5,328 nucleotides of DNA, taken from an uncultured Lysobacterales bacterium (lineage in GTDB: Bacteria; Pseudomonadota; Gammaproteobacteria; Xanthomonadales; SZUA-36). The notes under the pieces are model-generated. The model searched no databases, had not been told where the DNA came from, and worked only from the letters and a program-made list of their open reading frames with translations. The DNA is taken from the NCBI GenBank assembly GCA_937974465.1, contig CALJWY010000152.1, forward strand, positions 1 through 5,328, in the 5' to 3' direction. Position numbers and translations under genes: made by a program. Shown piece after piece: positions 1-5,328 of this stretch. The stretch's first letter is position 1. Every line of letters starts with the position of its first letter.

Positions 1-852
1 GTTCAGCACCTGATTCCGCCGGTGGCGCCGGGCAGCAACGCCGGGAACATTGCCCTGGCGCAGTTTGATTACGCCCAACTCGACAAGGCCGGGCATGCCG
101 TCAGGCTGCGCCTGAATTCAACGGTCGTCAACGCAGCCAACCACGGCGAGGGAACACGCGTGACCTACATGAACGAAGGACGGCCCTGGCGCGTGAAATC
201 ACGTCATACGGTAATGGCCTGTTACAACGTGATCATTCCGCACCTGTGCCCGGACTTGCCTGAACAACAGAAAGACGCCCAGAAATACCAGGTGAAACGT
301 CCTCTGATCCTGACCAATGTGTTGCTGCGCAACAGCAGCGCTTTTGACCAGTTGGGCATTTCGGGCGCTTATTGCCCCGGCCGTTTACACGGAGTGGTGT
401 GGCAGGTGAAAGGCGTGAACACAGCCGGCTACCGTCACGACTGGACAGACGCCGGCGCCCTGCCCGTCATGTTCTGGGGCTCGGTTGCCCCGCCCGATTC
501 GCGCGTTCAGATCAAAGATCAACACCGCGCCTCACGCGCCCTGATGCTGGCCATGACCTTCGAAGATTTTGAGCGGGAAGTGCGTACGGTGCTGGACGGC
601 ATGCTCGGTCCTGCCGGTTTCGACGTGCAAAAAGACATCCTCGCCATTACCGTGAATCGCTGGCCACACGGTTACGCCTACGATTACCTGGATCTCTGGG
701 ACCCGGAATGGCCTGAGGGCCAGGCTCCCCATGAAATCGCACGCCGCCCCTTCGGCAACATCACCATTGCCAATTCAGACTCCGGCGCCGATGCCTATAC
801 ACACGTGGCCATTGATCAGGCATGGAGGGCGGTCGAAGATTTCAAGACCTGA
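1..852 (+). CDS. FAD-dependent amine-oxidase-like oxidoreductase, spermidine dehydrogenase-like (C-terminal part)
   Basis: The frame is open from the first base to a TGA at 850-852, giving 283 residues. The start lies outside the window, and the internal GTG at 22 is not a real start because conserved-looking sequence (HLIPPVAPGSNAGN) runs across it. The C-terminal motif NSDSGADAYTH, beginning about residue 258 of the visible part, followed by AIDQAWRAV, resembles the FAD-contacting end of the flavin amine oxidase fold, where the flavin sits beside the last helix. NRWPHGYAY (about 219-227) and FDYAQLDKAGHAVRLRLNSTVV near the start match what I remember of spermidine dehydrogenase-like proteins. 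Such enzymes oxidise amines or polyamines with FAD and a non-oxygen acceptor; substrate and cell location cannot be read here because the N-terminus is missing. Family members are about 600 residues, so roughly the C-terminal half is visible. The gene converges on gltA. The flavin amine-oxidase-like assignment is fairly secure; the spermidine specificity is tentative. Confidence 0.8.
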   Translation, partial: VQHLIPPVAPGSNAGNIALAQFDYAQLDKAGHAVRLRLNSTVVNAANHGEGTRVTYMNEGRPWRVKSRHTVMACYNVIIPHLCPDLPEQQKDAQKYQVKRPLILTNVLLRNSSAFDQLGISGAYCPGRLHGVVWQVKGVNTAGYRHDWTDAGALPVMFWGSVAPPDSRVQIKDQHRASRALMLAMTFEDFEREVRTVLDGMLGPAGFDVQKDILAITVNRWPHGYAYDYLDLWDPEWPEGQAPHEIARRPFGNITIANSDSGADAYTHVAIDQAWRAVEDFKT

Positions 853-856
853 GCAA

Positions 857-899
857 GCCGGTGCAGATGATCATGAAACAGGTGATCATCTGCACCGGC
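857..899. terminator. Perfect 17-bp inverted repeat between convergent genes, probable bidirectional terminator
   Basis: The arms at 857-873 (GCCGGTGCAGATGATCA) and 883-899 (TGATCATCTGCACCGGC) are exactly complementary around a 9-base loop. The structure begins 4 bases after the stop codon of the flavoenzyme and ends 6 bases before the stop codon of gltA on the other strand. A perfect stem this long between two convergent genes is best read as a shared terminator or 3'-end stabiliser. Neither strand has a proper T-tract after the stem, so a simple intrinsic terminator is not proven. Confidence 0.7.
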
Positions 900-905
900 A
901 TTCAT

Positions 906-2225
906 TCAGTCGCGGTTCTCAATAGCAACGTAATCAACAACGGTCTGACCCTGGTAGACCTGTCTTGGCCGAGTGATACGATGGGTGGGATCGTCCATCA
1001 ACTCTTTCCATTGGCCGATCCAGCCGGGCAATCGTCCGAGAGCGAACATGACGGTGAACATGTCGACCGGAATGCCAATCGCACGGTAGATGATGCCGCT
1101 GTAGAAATCCACGTTCGGATACAGTTTCCGCTCGACAAAATAGTCGTCCGACAGTGCTATTTCCTCCATCTGTTTCGCCAGGTCCAGCACGGGATCTTCA
1201 ATGCCCAGTTTATTGAGTACCTTGTCACAGGCGTTCTTGATGACCGTGGCTCTCGGATCGAAGTTCTTGTACACGCGATGGCCGAACCCCATGATTCGGA
1301 ACCCGGAACTCTTGTCTTTGGCCAAATCGATGAACTTCCTGATGTTGCCGCCGTCTGCGCGAATGTGCTCGAGCATTTCAATGACCTTCTGATTTGCTCC
1401 ACCGTGCAGAGGTCCCCACAGCGCCAGGATACCGGCAGAAATTGATGCATACAGGCTGGCGTGACTGCTGGCGACCGTGCGTACTGTTGCGGTGCTGCAG
1501 TTCTGTTCATGATCGGCATGCAGTATCAACAGCAGGTTCAAAGCTTCGACAACAACAGGATCCGGTTCGTAATCCCTGGACGGCACCGCAAACATCATCC
1601 GCAGGAAATTGGCGCAATAGGAAAGGGAATCCCTGGGATAGACAAAGGGCTGACCTATGGATTTCTTGTAGGAGAAAGCGGCCAATGTGCGGATCTTGGA
1701 CATCAGGCGAGCTGCATTCACGTCCAGACCGCCATTCGTGTCGACCGCGGATTCGTCGCTGTAATAGCCTGACAAGGACGCAACCATGGCGGAGAGGATC
1801 GCCATCGGGTGCGCCTGGCCCGAGAAGCTGGAAAAGAAATGCTTCATGTCTTCATGCAAAAGCGCATGTTGATTCAGACTGTCCCTGAAGGCGTCCAATT
1901 CCTGCTGGTTGGGCAATTTGCCGTAAATGATGAGATAGGCAACCTCTGTAAACCTCGCATTTCCGGCCAACTGTTCGATGGGGATTCCACGGTAGCGGAG
2001 TATTCCTTTTTCTCCATCAAGAAAAGTTATTGTGCTTTGGCAGGATCCGGTGTTGCCGTAACCTGGATCCATGGTGATGTGGCCTGTCTGTGATCTCAGT
2101 TTGCCAATGTCAATGGCCTTTTCGTTTTCCGTCCCGGTAATCACCGGCAGTTCGATGGTTTGACCGTCAGGCAGGTATAAAACAGCGTTATTCGATACAA
2201 TTTCTCTTACGACATTTTGGGTCAT
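906..2225 (-). CDS. gltA: Citrate synthase, type II (hexameric type)
   Basis: This 439-residue cytoplasmic enzyme condenses acetyl-CoA with oxaloacetate to citrate, the first step of the TCA cycle. The whole chain is recognisable: an N-terminal beta domain typical of type II enzymes (LPDGQTIELP, then SCQSTITFLDGEKGILRYRG), HADHEQN with histidines 236 and 239, catalytic His274 in GPLHGGAN, His316 in the family signature GFGHRVYKNFDPR, and catalytic Asp373 in NVDFYSG. By analogy with E. coli GltA, His274, His316 and Asp373 correspond to His264, His305 and Asp362. The length is close to the E. coli protein (427). An in-frame ATG 15 bases upstream (2238-2240) would give 444 residues, but the GGAGG at 2234-2238 overlaps that codon and lies 8 bases before the ATG at 2223-2225, so the shorter form is preferred. 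The gene stands alone, converging with the flavoenzyme and divergent from the secreted protein gene. Type II enzymes are often inhibited by NADH; I cannot judge that here. Confidence 0.97.
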   Translation of the reverse strand: MTQNVVREIVSNNAVLYLPDGQTIELPVITGTENEKAIDIGKLRSQTGHITMDPGYGNTGSCQSTITFLDGEKGILRYRGIPIEQLAGNARFTEVAYLIIYGKLPNQQELDAFRDSLNQHALLHEDMKHFFSSFSGQAHPMAILSAMVASLSGYYSDESAVDTNGGLDVNAARLMSKIRTLAAFSYKKSIGQPFVYPRDSLSYCANFLRMMFAVPSRDYEPDPVVVEALNLLLILHADHEQNCSTATVRTVASSHASLYASISAGILALWGPLHGGANQKVIEMLEHIRADGGNIRKFIDLAKDKSSGFRIMGFGHRVYKNFDPRATVIKNACDKVLNKLGIEDPVLDLAKQMEEIALSDDYFVERKLYPNVDFYSGIIYRAIGIPVDMFTVMFALGRLPGWIGQWKELMDDPTHRITRPRQVYQGQTVVDYVAIENRD

Positions 2226-2233
2226 GGTGGTGT

Positions 2234-2238
2234 CCTCC
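2234..2238 (-). promoter_or_regulatory. Ribosome binding site deciding the gltA start
   Basis: GGAGG on the minus strand lies 8 bases before the ATG at 2225-2223. It shares its first base with the upstream in-frame ATG at 2240-2238, so ribosomes bound here would choose the downstream ATG. A weaker AGGA lies 5 bases before the upstream ATG, so dual starts cannot be excluded. Confidence 0.7.
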
Positions 2239-2554
2239 ATTCAGGTCCTGGAGTTCCGAAGGACGAAATTCTCAGGTAACTGAAATGCATAACATACCCC
2301 GGCCGGTGGCGTGCAGACCTGGATCATCTAATCGCAAATCAATAAAGGGGCCGGAAACATTTTCTGATGGATATTTCTGCAAATTGAACCGGTGAAACCA
2401 GCGCGGCCCGCCGAGGATCAGCGTGCAGGTTTTGTAATTCATCCAGAATGGTTTGCCGATTCGGAACGACGATGCAACGGATATCCCTCGCGAGGGGGGA
2501 GGAAGTTGTTGCGCATGTCAGCCTGGGCCGGGGTCATTCTTTTTTGTAAAGTGG

Positions 2555-2574
2555 TCAGAGCCCTTTTCCTCTGA
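2555..2574. repeat. Short stem inside a possible repeat-element remnant
   Basis: TCAGAG (2555-2560) and CTCTGA (2569-2574) form a 6-bp stem around the loop CCCTTTTC, and a second ACTCTG follows at 2575-2580. The neighbouring GGGGTCATTC (2530-2539) and GTGGTCAGAGCCC (2551-2563) recall short GGGTCAGAGC-type intergenic repeats that I have seen near REP-associated transposases. That likeness is from memory only, and a single copy is present here, so repeat status cannot be shown from this window. Confidence 0.25.
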
Positions 2575-2666
2575 ACTCTGCAGGCGTGCGCAAAGCCCAA
2601 ACCCAGAACGGTGGCCCGGCACCACAAGAAACGGGGCACCGGCCGGATCCGTGGTGCGCGATTTGC

Positions 2667-2720
2667 TTACGCTGATTTGGGAATCAGGCCATTGTGACGG
2701 CTCAAACGGCTGTTCAACAT
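2667..2720 (-). CDS. Candidate 17-residue peptide ORF behind a promoter
   Basis: An ATG at 2720-2718 is preceded by GAGGAG with a 5-base spacer and reads MLNSRLSRHNGLIPKSA before a TAA at 2669-2667. A promoter-like pair lies upstream, with a predicted start near 2746, so the leader would be only about 25 bases. The peptide is basic (three Arg, one His and one Lys, no acidic residue) and resembles nothing I recognise. It shows no run of one amino acid that would mark an attenuation leader. The same frame continues open past the TAA down to a TGA at 2441-2439, which may be coincidence or the remains of a longer gene. It could be a leader peptide, a tiny regulatory protein or chance. The ribosome binding site and promoter spacing are the only support. 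Confidence 0.25.
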   Translation of the reverse strand: MLNSRLSRHNGLIPKSA

Positions 2721-2748
2721 CTCAACTCCTCACTGCAGAACTTCCAGT

Positions 2749-2771
2749 TTGTACTATATTAAGTAGTACAA
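2749..2771. promoter_or_regulatory. 8+8-bp dyad overlapping the promoter, candidate operator
   Basis: TTGTACTA (2749-2756) and TAGTACAA (2764-2771) are perfect inverted repeats with a 7-base centre. The dyad covers the -10 box and much of the spacer of the left-pointing promoter, a position where a dimeric repressor would block RNA polymerase. A dyad of this size could occur once or twice by chance in the window, so the support comes from its position. No candidate regulator gene is in view. Confidence 0.35.
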
Positions 2772-2782
2772 GTCAGTATCAA
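2753..2782 (-). promoter_or_regulatory. Sigma70-like promoter pointing toward gltA
   Basis: On the minus strand the -35 box TTGATA (2782-2777) and -10 box TATAGT (2758-2753) are separated by 18 bases; each matches the consensus at five of six positions. Transcription would begin near 2746 and run leftward through the 17-codon ORF. If not terminated, it would reach gltA with a leader of roughly 520 bases. No other promoter of this quality was seen in the intergenic region. Confidence 0.45.
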
Positions 2783-2972
2783 TATCCGGTGATGCACAAC
2801 TAGAAAGGTTAAGGGACAAACCATTTGCAGCACGCCCCAGGGACAATCGGCAACCGGTTGCAGACGACGGGGTGGATATTCACAAGTCGTATTTTTATTA
2901 CATTTTTTACTGAATCCAGTTCCCGGCTTGCGGCTGGGCGTTCATGTAGTTCGTACATGGATATTTCAACAA

Positions 2973-3009
2973 CAGGGTTTTGACCCTGGATTCAAATGAC
3001 CCTGGTCAT
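2973..3009 (+). promoter_or_regulatory. Alternative hairpins in the leader of the secreted protein gene
   Basis: CAGGGT (2973-2978) pairs perfectly with ACCCTG (2983-2988) around a 4-base loop. The nonamer TGACCCTGG occurs at 2981-2989 and again at 2997-3005, so the same left arm can also pair with the second copy (2999-3004). The second copy itself lies in a dyad, ATGACC (2996-3001) and GGTCAT (3004-3009). These structures are mutually exclusive and end only 4 bases before the ribosome binding site at 3014. They could tune translation, or the dyad could be a protein-binding site. Confidence 0.3.
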
Positions 3010-3013
3010 CAAG

Positions 3014-3018
3014 AGGAG
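3014..3018 (+). promoter_or_regulatory. Ribosome binding site deciding the start of the secreted protein
   Basis: AGGAG lies only 2 bases before the ATG at 3021 but 8 bases before the in-frame ATG at 3027. The normal spacing favours 3027, which also gives a typical signal peptide start (MKNLSRL). Confidence 0.7.
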
Positions 3019-3026
3019 AAATGAAT

Positions 3027-4391
3027 ATGAAAAATCTGAGTCGTTTAAATCTATCTGGCATGTCTATTATCGTTTTTGCCACAGCATTGATGGCCTTTTT
3101 GGCCAATCCCGCATGGGCAGCAGGCCCTGTGGGCCCAGGCAGTGTGCCAGGCGGCGTGACTGTCACCGACAGTGACGGTGGCTCCGGGGAATCCTGGGGC
3201 CGTGCCGGGGGCAGAACCATCATATACGAGGATTTCGCGCTCGCAAACTTCACCTTACTGACATGGCAGCCATTGACGGTTGCGATGGCCTTTGATGGAG
3301 TCATCAACGGCGCGGAAGTGATGTCCTCACCGGTGCTTAGTGGTGGAGACACCATTCAATGGACAGGTGAAACCACCATCCATCATGCGCCTTCCAACAC
3401 TTATCCCCTGGTTGACACCCGCTTCACATTGACTGTACTGGAAGGCATCGGCGGCCCTCCGTATGAAACGGATATTCTTGCCACTGGCGGGTTCTTGACC
3501 ACTGTCATGCTGTTTGAAGCCAAGCTGGCTACCGATTGCGCCGGTTGCTACGTGCCCGCGCTGGATTTTTTTGATGCATTTGAAACCGCACCCGAAGATG
3601 CCGGTAATGCAGTCACTTCATTTGATAGTGGATTTTTTTATGAAGCCATCGTAGGCATGAGCATCGAGGAACACGACAACAATATGCAAGCCCGGTTTGA
3701 TTGGGTGGATGGCGCACTGGACTACCTGACAATCGAATGGGACAACCGCATTCCCTACATCAGCGGAGTTGTCGATGACAATCATTACCTGCTTGAATGG
3801 GTAAAAATTGACCTGGCTGAACTGCTCAGCCGTGATTTCAGCAATCTCGCCACCAAAGACGACATTGAAGATTTATTCAATGACATCAACCAGATACTCA
3901 GCGACTATTTCGGCGAAATAAGTGATGAAATTTCGGAACAGCAGGATTTGCTGATTTGCATGTGGGTCGGCGACGCATTCGGACCGTATTGCCCGCCGAT
4001 TCCGGGTTTACCAAACCTGCTCGGCATCCAGGCGGATATTGCAGCCTTATCGGCTGGTATCGCAGCACAAAATTCATTTGAAGTGTCCGCGGTCAAGTCA
4101 CCCCCGGCATCGAATTCTGATCCGGCATATGTCGTATTGACCAAACTGAATGGCCTGCCCACCGATGCGACAATCACATCCGTGTTGGCCATGACGGAAT
4201 CCCCGGGCGACGGTATTGGCTCTGAATCAGTTCCGTTTTCGACTTCTGCGGTTTCAGCCGGGTTGCAGCAACTGGACCTGGAACTCCCGGAAGAACTGGA
4301 AGGCATCAAGACCATTTTGATTGTCGTCGAAGGTGATGATGGTGACGGTAATACCCTGAATGGCTCTGTACTCGTGAGCCAATGGAAGTAA
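3027..4391 (+). CDS. Secreted protein of unknown function
   Basis: I do not recognise this 454-residue protein. It begins with a classical signal peptide: Lys2 and Arg6, a hydrophobic core at about residues 12-26, and a likely signal peptidase I site at AWA-A (31/32). No later membrane segment is evident, so the mature protein is probably periplasmic or released. A Gly/Pro/Ser-rich linker (about 33-62) leads into a region that looks beta-rich (65-260). Residues about 262-310 are strongly acidic and probably helical, possibly a coiled coil. The C-terminal part (about 340-454) looks beta-rich again and contains the acidic loop EGDDGDGNTLNG, which could bind calcium. The only four cysteines form two close groups (171 and 174; 311 and 322), suiting disulfides in an oxidising compartment. 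An alternative start at 3021 adds two residues. The gene is followed by a strong hairpin, so it is likely monocistronic. Its composition does not suggest an enzyme I can name; a surface or adhesion-type role is a guess. Confidence 0.85.
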   Translation: MKNLSRLNLSGMSIIVFATALMAFLANPAWAAGPVGPGSVPGGVTVTDSDGGSGESWGRAGGRTIIYEDFALANFTLLTWQPLTVAMAFDGVINGAEVMSSPVLSGGDTIQWTGETTIHHAPSNTYPLVDTRFTLTVLEGIGGPPYETDILATGGFLTTVMLFEAKLATDCAGCYVPALDFFDAFETAPEDAGNAVTSFDSGFFYEAIVGMSIEEHDNNMQARFDWVDGALDYLTIEWDNRIPYISGVVDDNHYLLEWVKIDLAELLSRDFSNLATKDDIEDLFNDINQILSDYFGEISDEISEQQDLLICMWVGDAFGPYCPPIPGLPNLLGIQADIAALSAGIAAQNSFEVSAVKSPPASNSDPAYVVLTKLNGLPTDATITSVLAMTESPGDGIGSESVPFSTSAVSAGLQQLDLELPEELEGIKTILIVVEGDDGDGNTLNGSVLVSQWK

Positions 4392-4407
4392 GTTTTTGGA
4401 CGATAGC

Positions 4408-4436
4408 TAACGGCCCCCAAATCGAGGGGGCCGTTA
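4408..4436 (+). terminator. Perfect 11-bp GC-rich hairpin, probable terminator
   Basis: TAACGGCCCCC (4408-4418) and GGGGGCCGTTA (4426-4436) are exact complements around a 7-base loop, 16 bases after the stop codon of the secreted protein gene. The stem strength and position fit an intrinsic terminator. Only a short TTA at the end of the arm stands in for a T-tract, so efficiency is uncertain. Confidence 0.7.
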
Positions 4437-4580
4437 TGCCTGGCCCAGAAATCAGCAGCAATGATACGCGGGTCCAGGGCAGCTTCCATGGACTCAGCTT
4501 TTCTAGCCGTTCATCGCTCTGCCCCAGTGCCAATGAACCGCCCGGCGGGCAGGAAGAAAAAACCGCGGATTGACTGATTC

Positions 4581-4585
4581 AGGAG
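4581..4585 (+). promoter_or_regulatory. Ribosome binding site of the Tat-exported oxidase
   Basis: AGGAG is followed by two adjacent ATG codons, 3 bases (4589) and 6 bases (4592) downstream. The spacing favours 4592; using 4589 would only add one methionine. The gap from the upstream hairpin (4437-4580) holds no other gene and no clear promoter that I can see. Confidence 0.65.
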
Positions 4586-4591
4586 TAAATG

Positions 4592-5328
4592 ATGAAAAGA
4601 CGTGAATTTTGCCAATCGGCACTCACATCGGCCATGGCCACGGTGATACCTGTACCTTACCTGTTGGCCGGAGAAGGCCGGGGGATGCCTGCCGTGCAAG
4701 CCTTTACGGCGTCTGGCGAAGAGACGACGCTGGAAGGAGCCGCCGTCAAAGAACTGCGCGACAGCATGCGCGGCAAACTGCTGCTCAGCGGCGATGACGG
4801 CTATGACCACGCACGTGCCGTCTGGAACGCCATGATCGATAAACGCCCCGCGCTGATCGCGCGTTGCGAAGGCCCCGCGGATGTCGTGAGTTCAATCGAC
4901 TTTGCGCGTGCTCACGGCCTGCGTGTCGCTGTCCGGGGAGGAGGTCACAGCATCTCGGGCAAGTCGGTTTGCGAGGGGGGCCTGATGATCGACATGTCCG
5001 AAATGAACACGGTGCGGGCCGACAGGAAAGCCGGAACCGCGCGCGCGGACGGTGGTTGCCTGGAAGGCCATATTGACCGTGAAGCGTCGTTGCTGGGGCT
5101 GGCGACAACCGGCGGCATCGTTTCCCATACCGGCGCCGCGGGCCTGACCCTGGGTGGAGGATTCGGCAGGTTGTGCCGGAAGTTTGGAATGACCTGCGAT
5201 AACTTTATCGGAGCGGACATTGTTACCGTCGACGGCAAGTTCAGGCATGTAAGTGATGAAGAAGACCCGGATTTGATGTGGGCGCTCAGAGGTGGCGGCG
5301 GGAACTTCGGCGTCGTGACCGCATTGGA
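4592..5328 (+). CDS. Tat-exported FAD-linked oxidase, BBE/PCMH type (N-terminal part)
   Basis: The frame is open from ATG 4592 to the window end, giving 245 visible residues. The N-terminus carries a twin-arginine signal (KRREFCQSA, then a weakly hydrophobic stretch to LLAG at about 23-27), indicating folded export through the Tat system to the periplasm. A PCMH-type FAD-binding domain follows: RPALIARCEGPADVV, then VRGGGHSISGKSVCEGGLMIDMS, in which His119 sits where relatives attach FAD through the 8-alpha position, then GGIVSHTGAAGLTLGGG (174-190), CDNFIGADIVT, and ALRGGGGNFGVVTAL at the edge. The second, cysteine attachment site of berberine-bridge-type enzymes aligns with Val177, so single covalent linkage is expected. 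The substrate-binding half and the usual C-terminal BBE segment lie beyond the window. Relatives oxidise alcohols, sugars or amine-containing natural products and pass electrons to oxygen or another acceptor; the substrate is unknown here. A signal peptidase site is not obvious. Confidence 0.9.
   Translation, partial: MKRREFCQSALTSAMATVIPVPYLLAGEGRGMPAVQAFTASGEETTLEGAAVKELRDSMRGKLLLSGDDGYDHARAVWNAMIDKRPALIARCEGPADVVSSIDFARAHGLRVAVRGGGHSISGKSVCEGGLMIDMSEMNTVRADRKAGTARADGGCLEGHIDREASLLGLATTGGIVSHTGAAGLTLGGGFGRLCRKFGMTCDNFIGADIVTVDGKFRHVSDEEDPDLMWALRGGGGNFGVVTAL

Larger units (their letters stand above)
2226..3026. other. Long divergent intergenic region between gltA and the secreted protein gene
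   Basis: About 800 bp contain no convincing protein gene on either strand. Frames open for 60-116 codons exist (for example 2453-2803 plus and 2439-2639 minus), but their translations resemble no family I know and they lack good ribosome binding sites. What can be seen is a left-pointing promoter with an overlapping dyad near 2749-2782, a 17-codon ORF at 2667-2720, a short stem near 2555-2574, two 12-bp palindromes (2485-2496 and 2850-2861, expected by chance at about this rate), and a leader with repeats just before 3027. I found no strong sigma70 promoter pointing right toward the gene at 3027, and none close to gltA. An AT-rich stretch at 2889-2912 could be part of a right-pointing promoter but has no matching -35 box. 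Confidence 0.6.

Noticed and set aside
822..1445. Open plus-strand frame of 207 codons opposite gltA
   Set aside because: It is antisense to a fully recognisable citrate synthase gene and has no known motif.
2485..2496. 12-bp palindrome CCCTCGCGAGGG
   Set aside because: About one such palindrome is expected by chance in a window this size, and no promoter or partner copy is next to it.
2453..2803. Plus-strand frame of 116 codons in the intergenic region
   Set aside because: It has no good ribosome binding site, no recognisable domain and a non-coding-like composition, and it runs through the dyad and promoter on the other strand.
2790..2900. Possible cyclic-di-GMP-type riboswitch, suggested by GATGCACAAC and GGCAACCGGTTGC
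   Set aside because: The conserved core and paired helices of that class cannot be traced; the second piece is simply a 12-bp palindrome.
2879..2912. TTCACA with a T-rich stretch as a right-pointing promoter for the secreted protein gene
   Set aside because: No acceptable -10 box occurs 16-18 bases downstream.
2367..2967. 11-bp direct repeat ATGGATATTTC at 2367-2377 and 2957-2967
   Set aside because: Several 11-bp matches are expected by chance in 5.3 kb, and the flanks do not match.
3905..4489. Open minus-strand frame of 194 codons opposite the end of the secreted protein gene
   Set aside because: It is Ser/Pro-rich, crosses the terminator-like hairpin and is a shadow of the well-supported plus-strand gene.

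Overview
The window looks like a chromosomal segment of a Gram-negative bacterium, most likely a proteobacterium and perhaps an environmental gammaproteobacterium. The grounds are a hexameric-type (type II) citrate synthase, good Shine-Dalgarno sites before the genes, a Sec-type and a Tat-type export signal, and moderate GC content. No rRNA, tRNA or taxon-specific marker is present, so the placement is an inference.

Layout, left to right. (1) Bases 1-852, plus strand: the C-terminal part of a flavin-dependent amine-oxidase-like enzyme resembling spermidine dehydrogenase, cut by the window start. (2) A perfect 17-bp inverted repeat (857-899) lies between this gene and the convergent citrate synthase gene gltA (minus strand, 2225-906); it is probably a shared terminator. 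(3) About 800 bp without a clear protein gene (2226-3026) separates gltA from a divergent gene. It holds a good sigma70-like promoter pointing left toward gltA (2753-2782), overlapped by an 8+8-bp dyad, and a 17-codon ORF with a ribosome binding site just downstream. (4) 3027-4391, plus strand: a 454-residue secreted protein of unknown function with a clear signal peptide. Two alternative short hairpins sit immediately before its ribosome binding site. (5) A perfect 11-bp GC-rich hairpin (4408-4436) ends that unit. (6) 4592 to the window end, plus strand: the N-terminal part of a Tat-exported FAD-linked oxidase of the BBE/PCMH type, with the histidine used for covalent FAD attachment.

Only gltA has a firmly known pathway role, condensing oxaloacetate and acetyl-CoA at the entry to the TCA cycle. 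The flanking flavoenzymes and the secreted protein form no recognisable shared pathway with it. Two strong hairpins split the window into at least three likely transcription units. I see no mobile element, CRISPR array, phage gene or defence system. The least explained parts are the secreted protein and the long leader region upstream of gltA.
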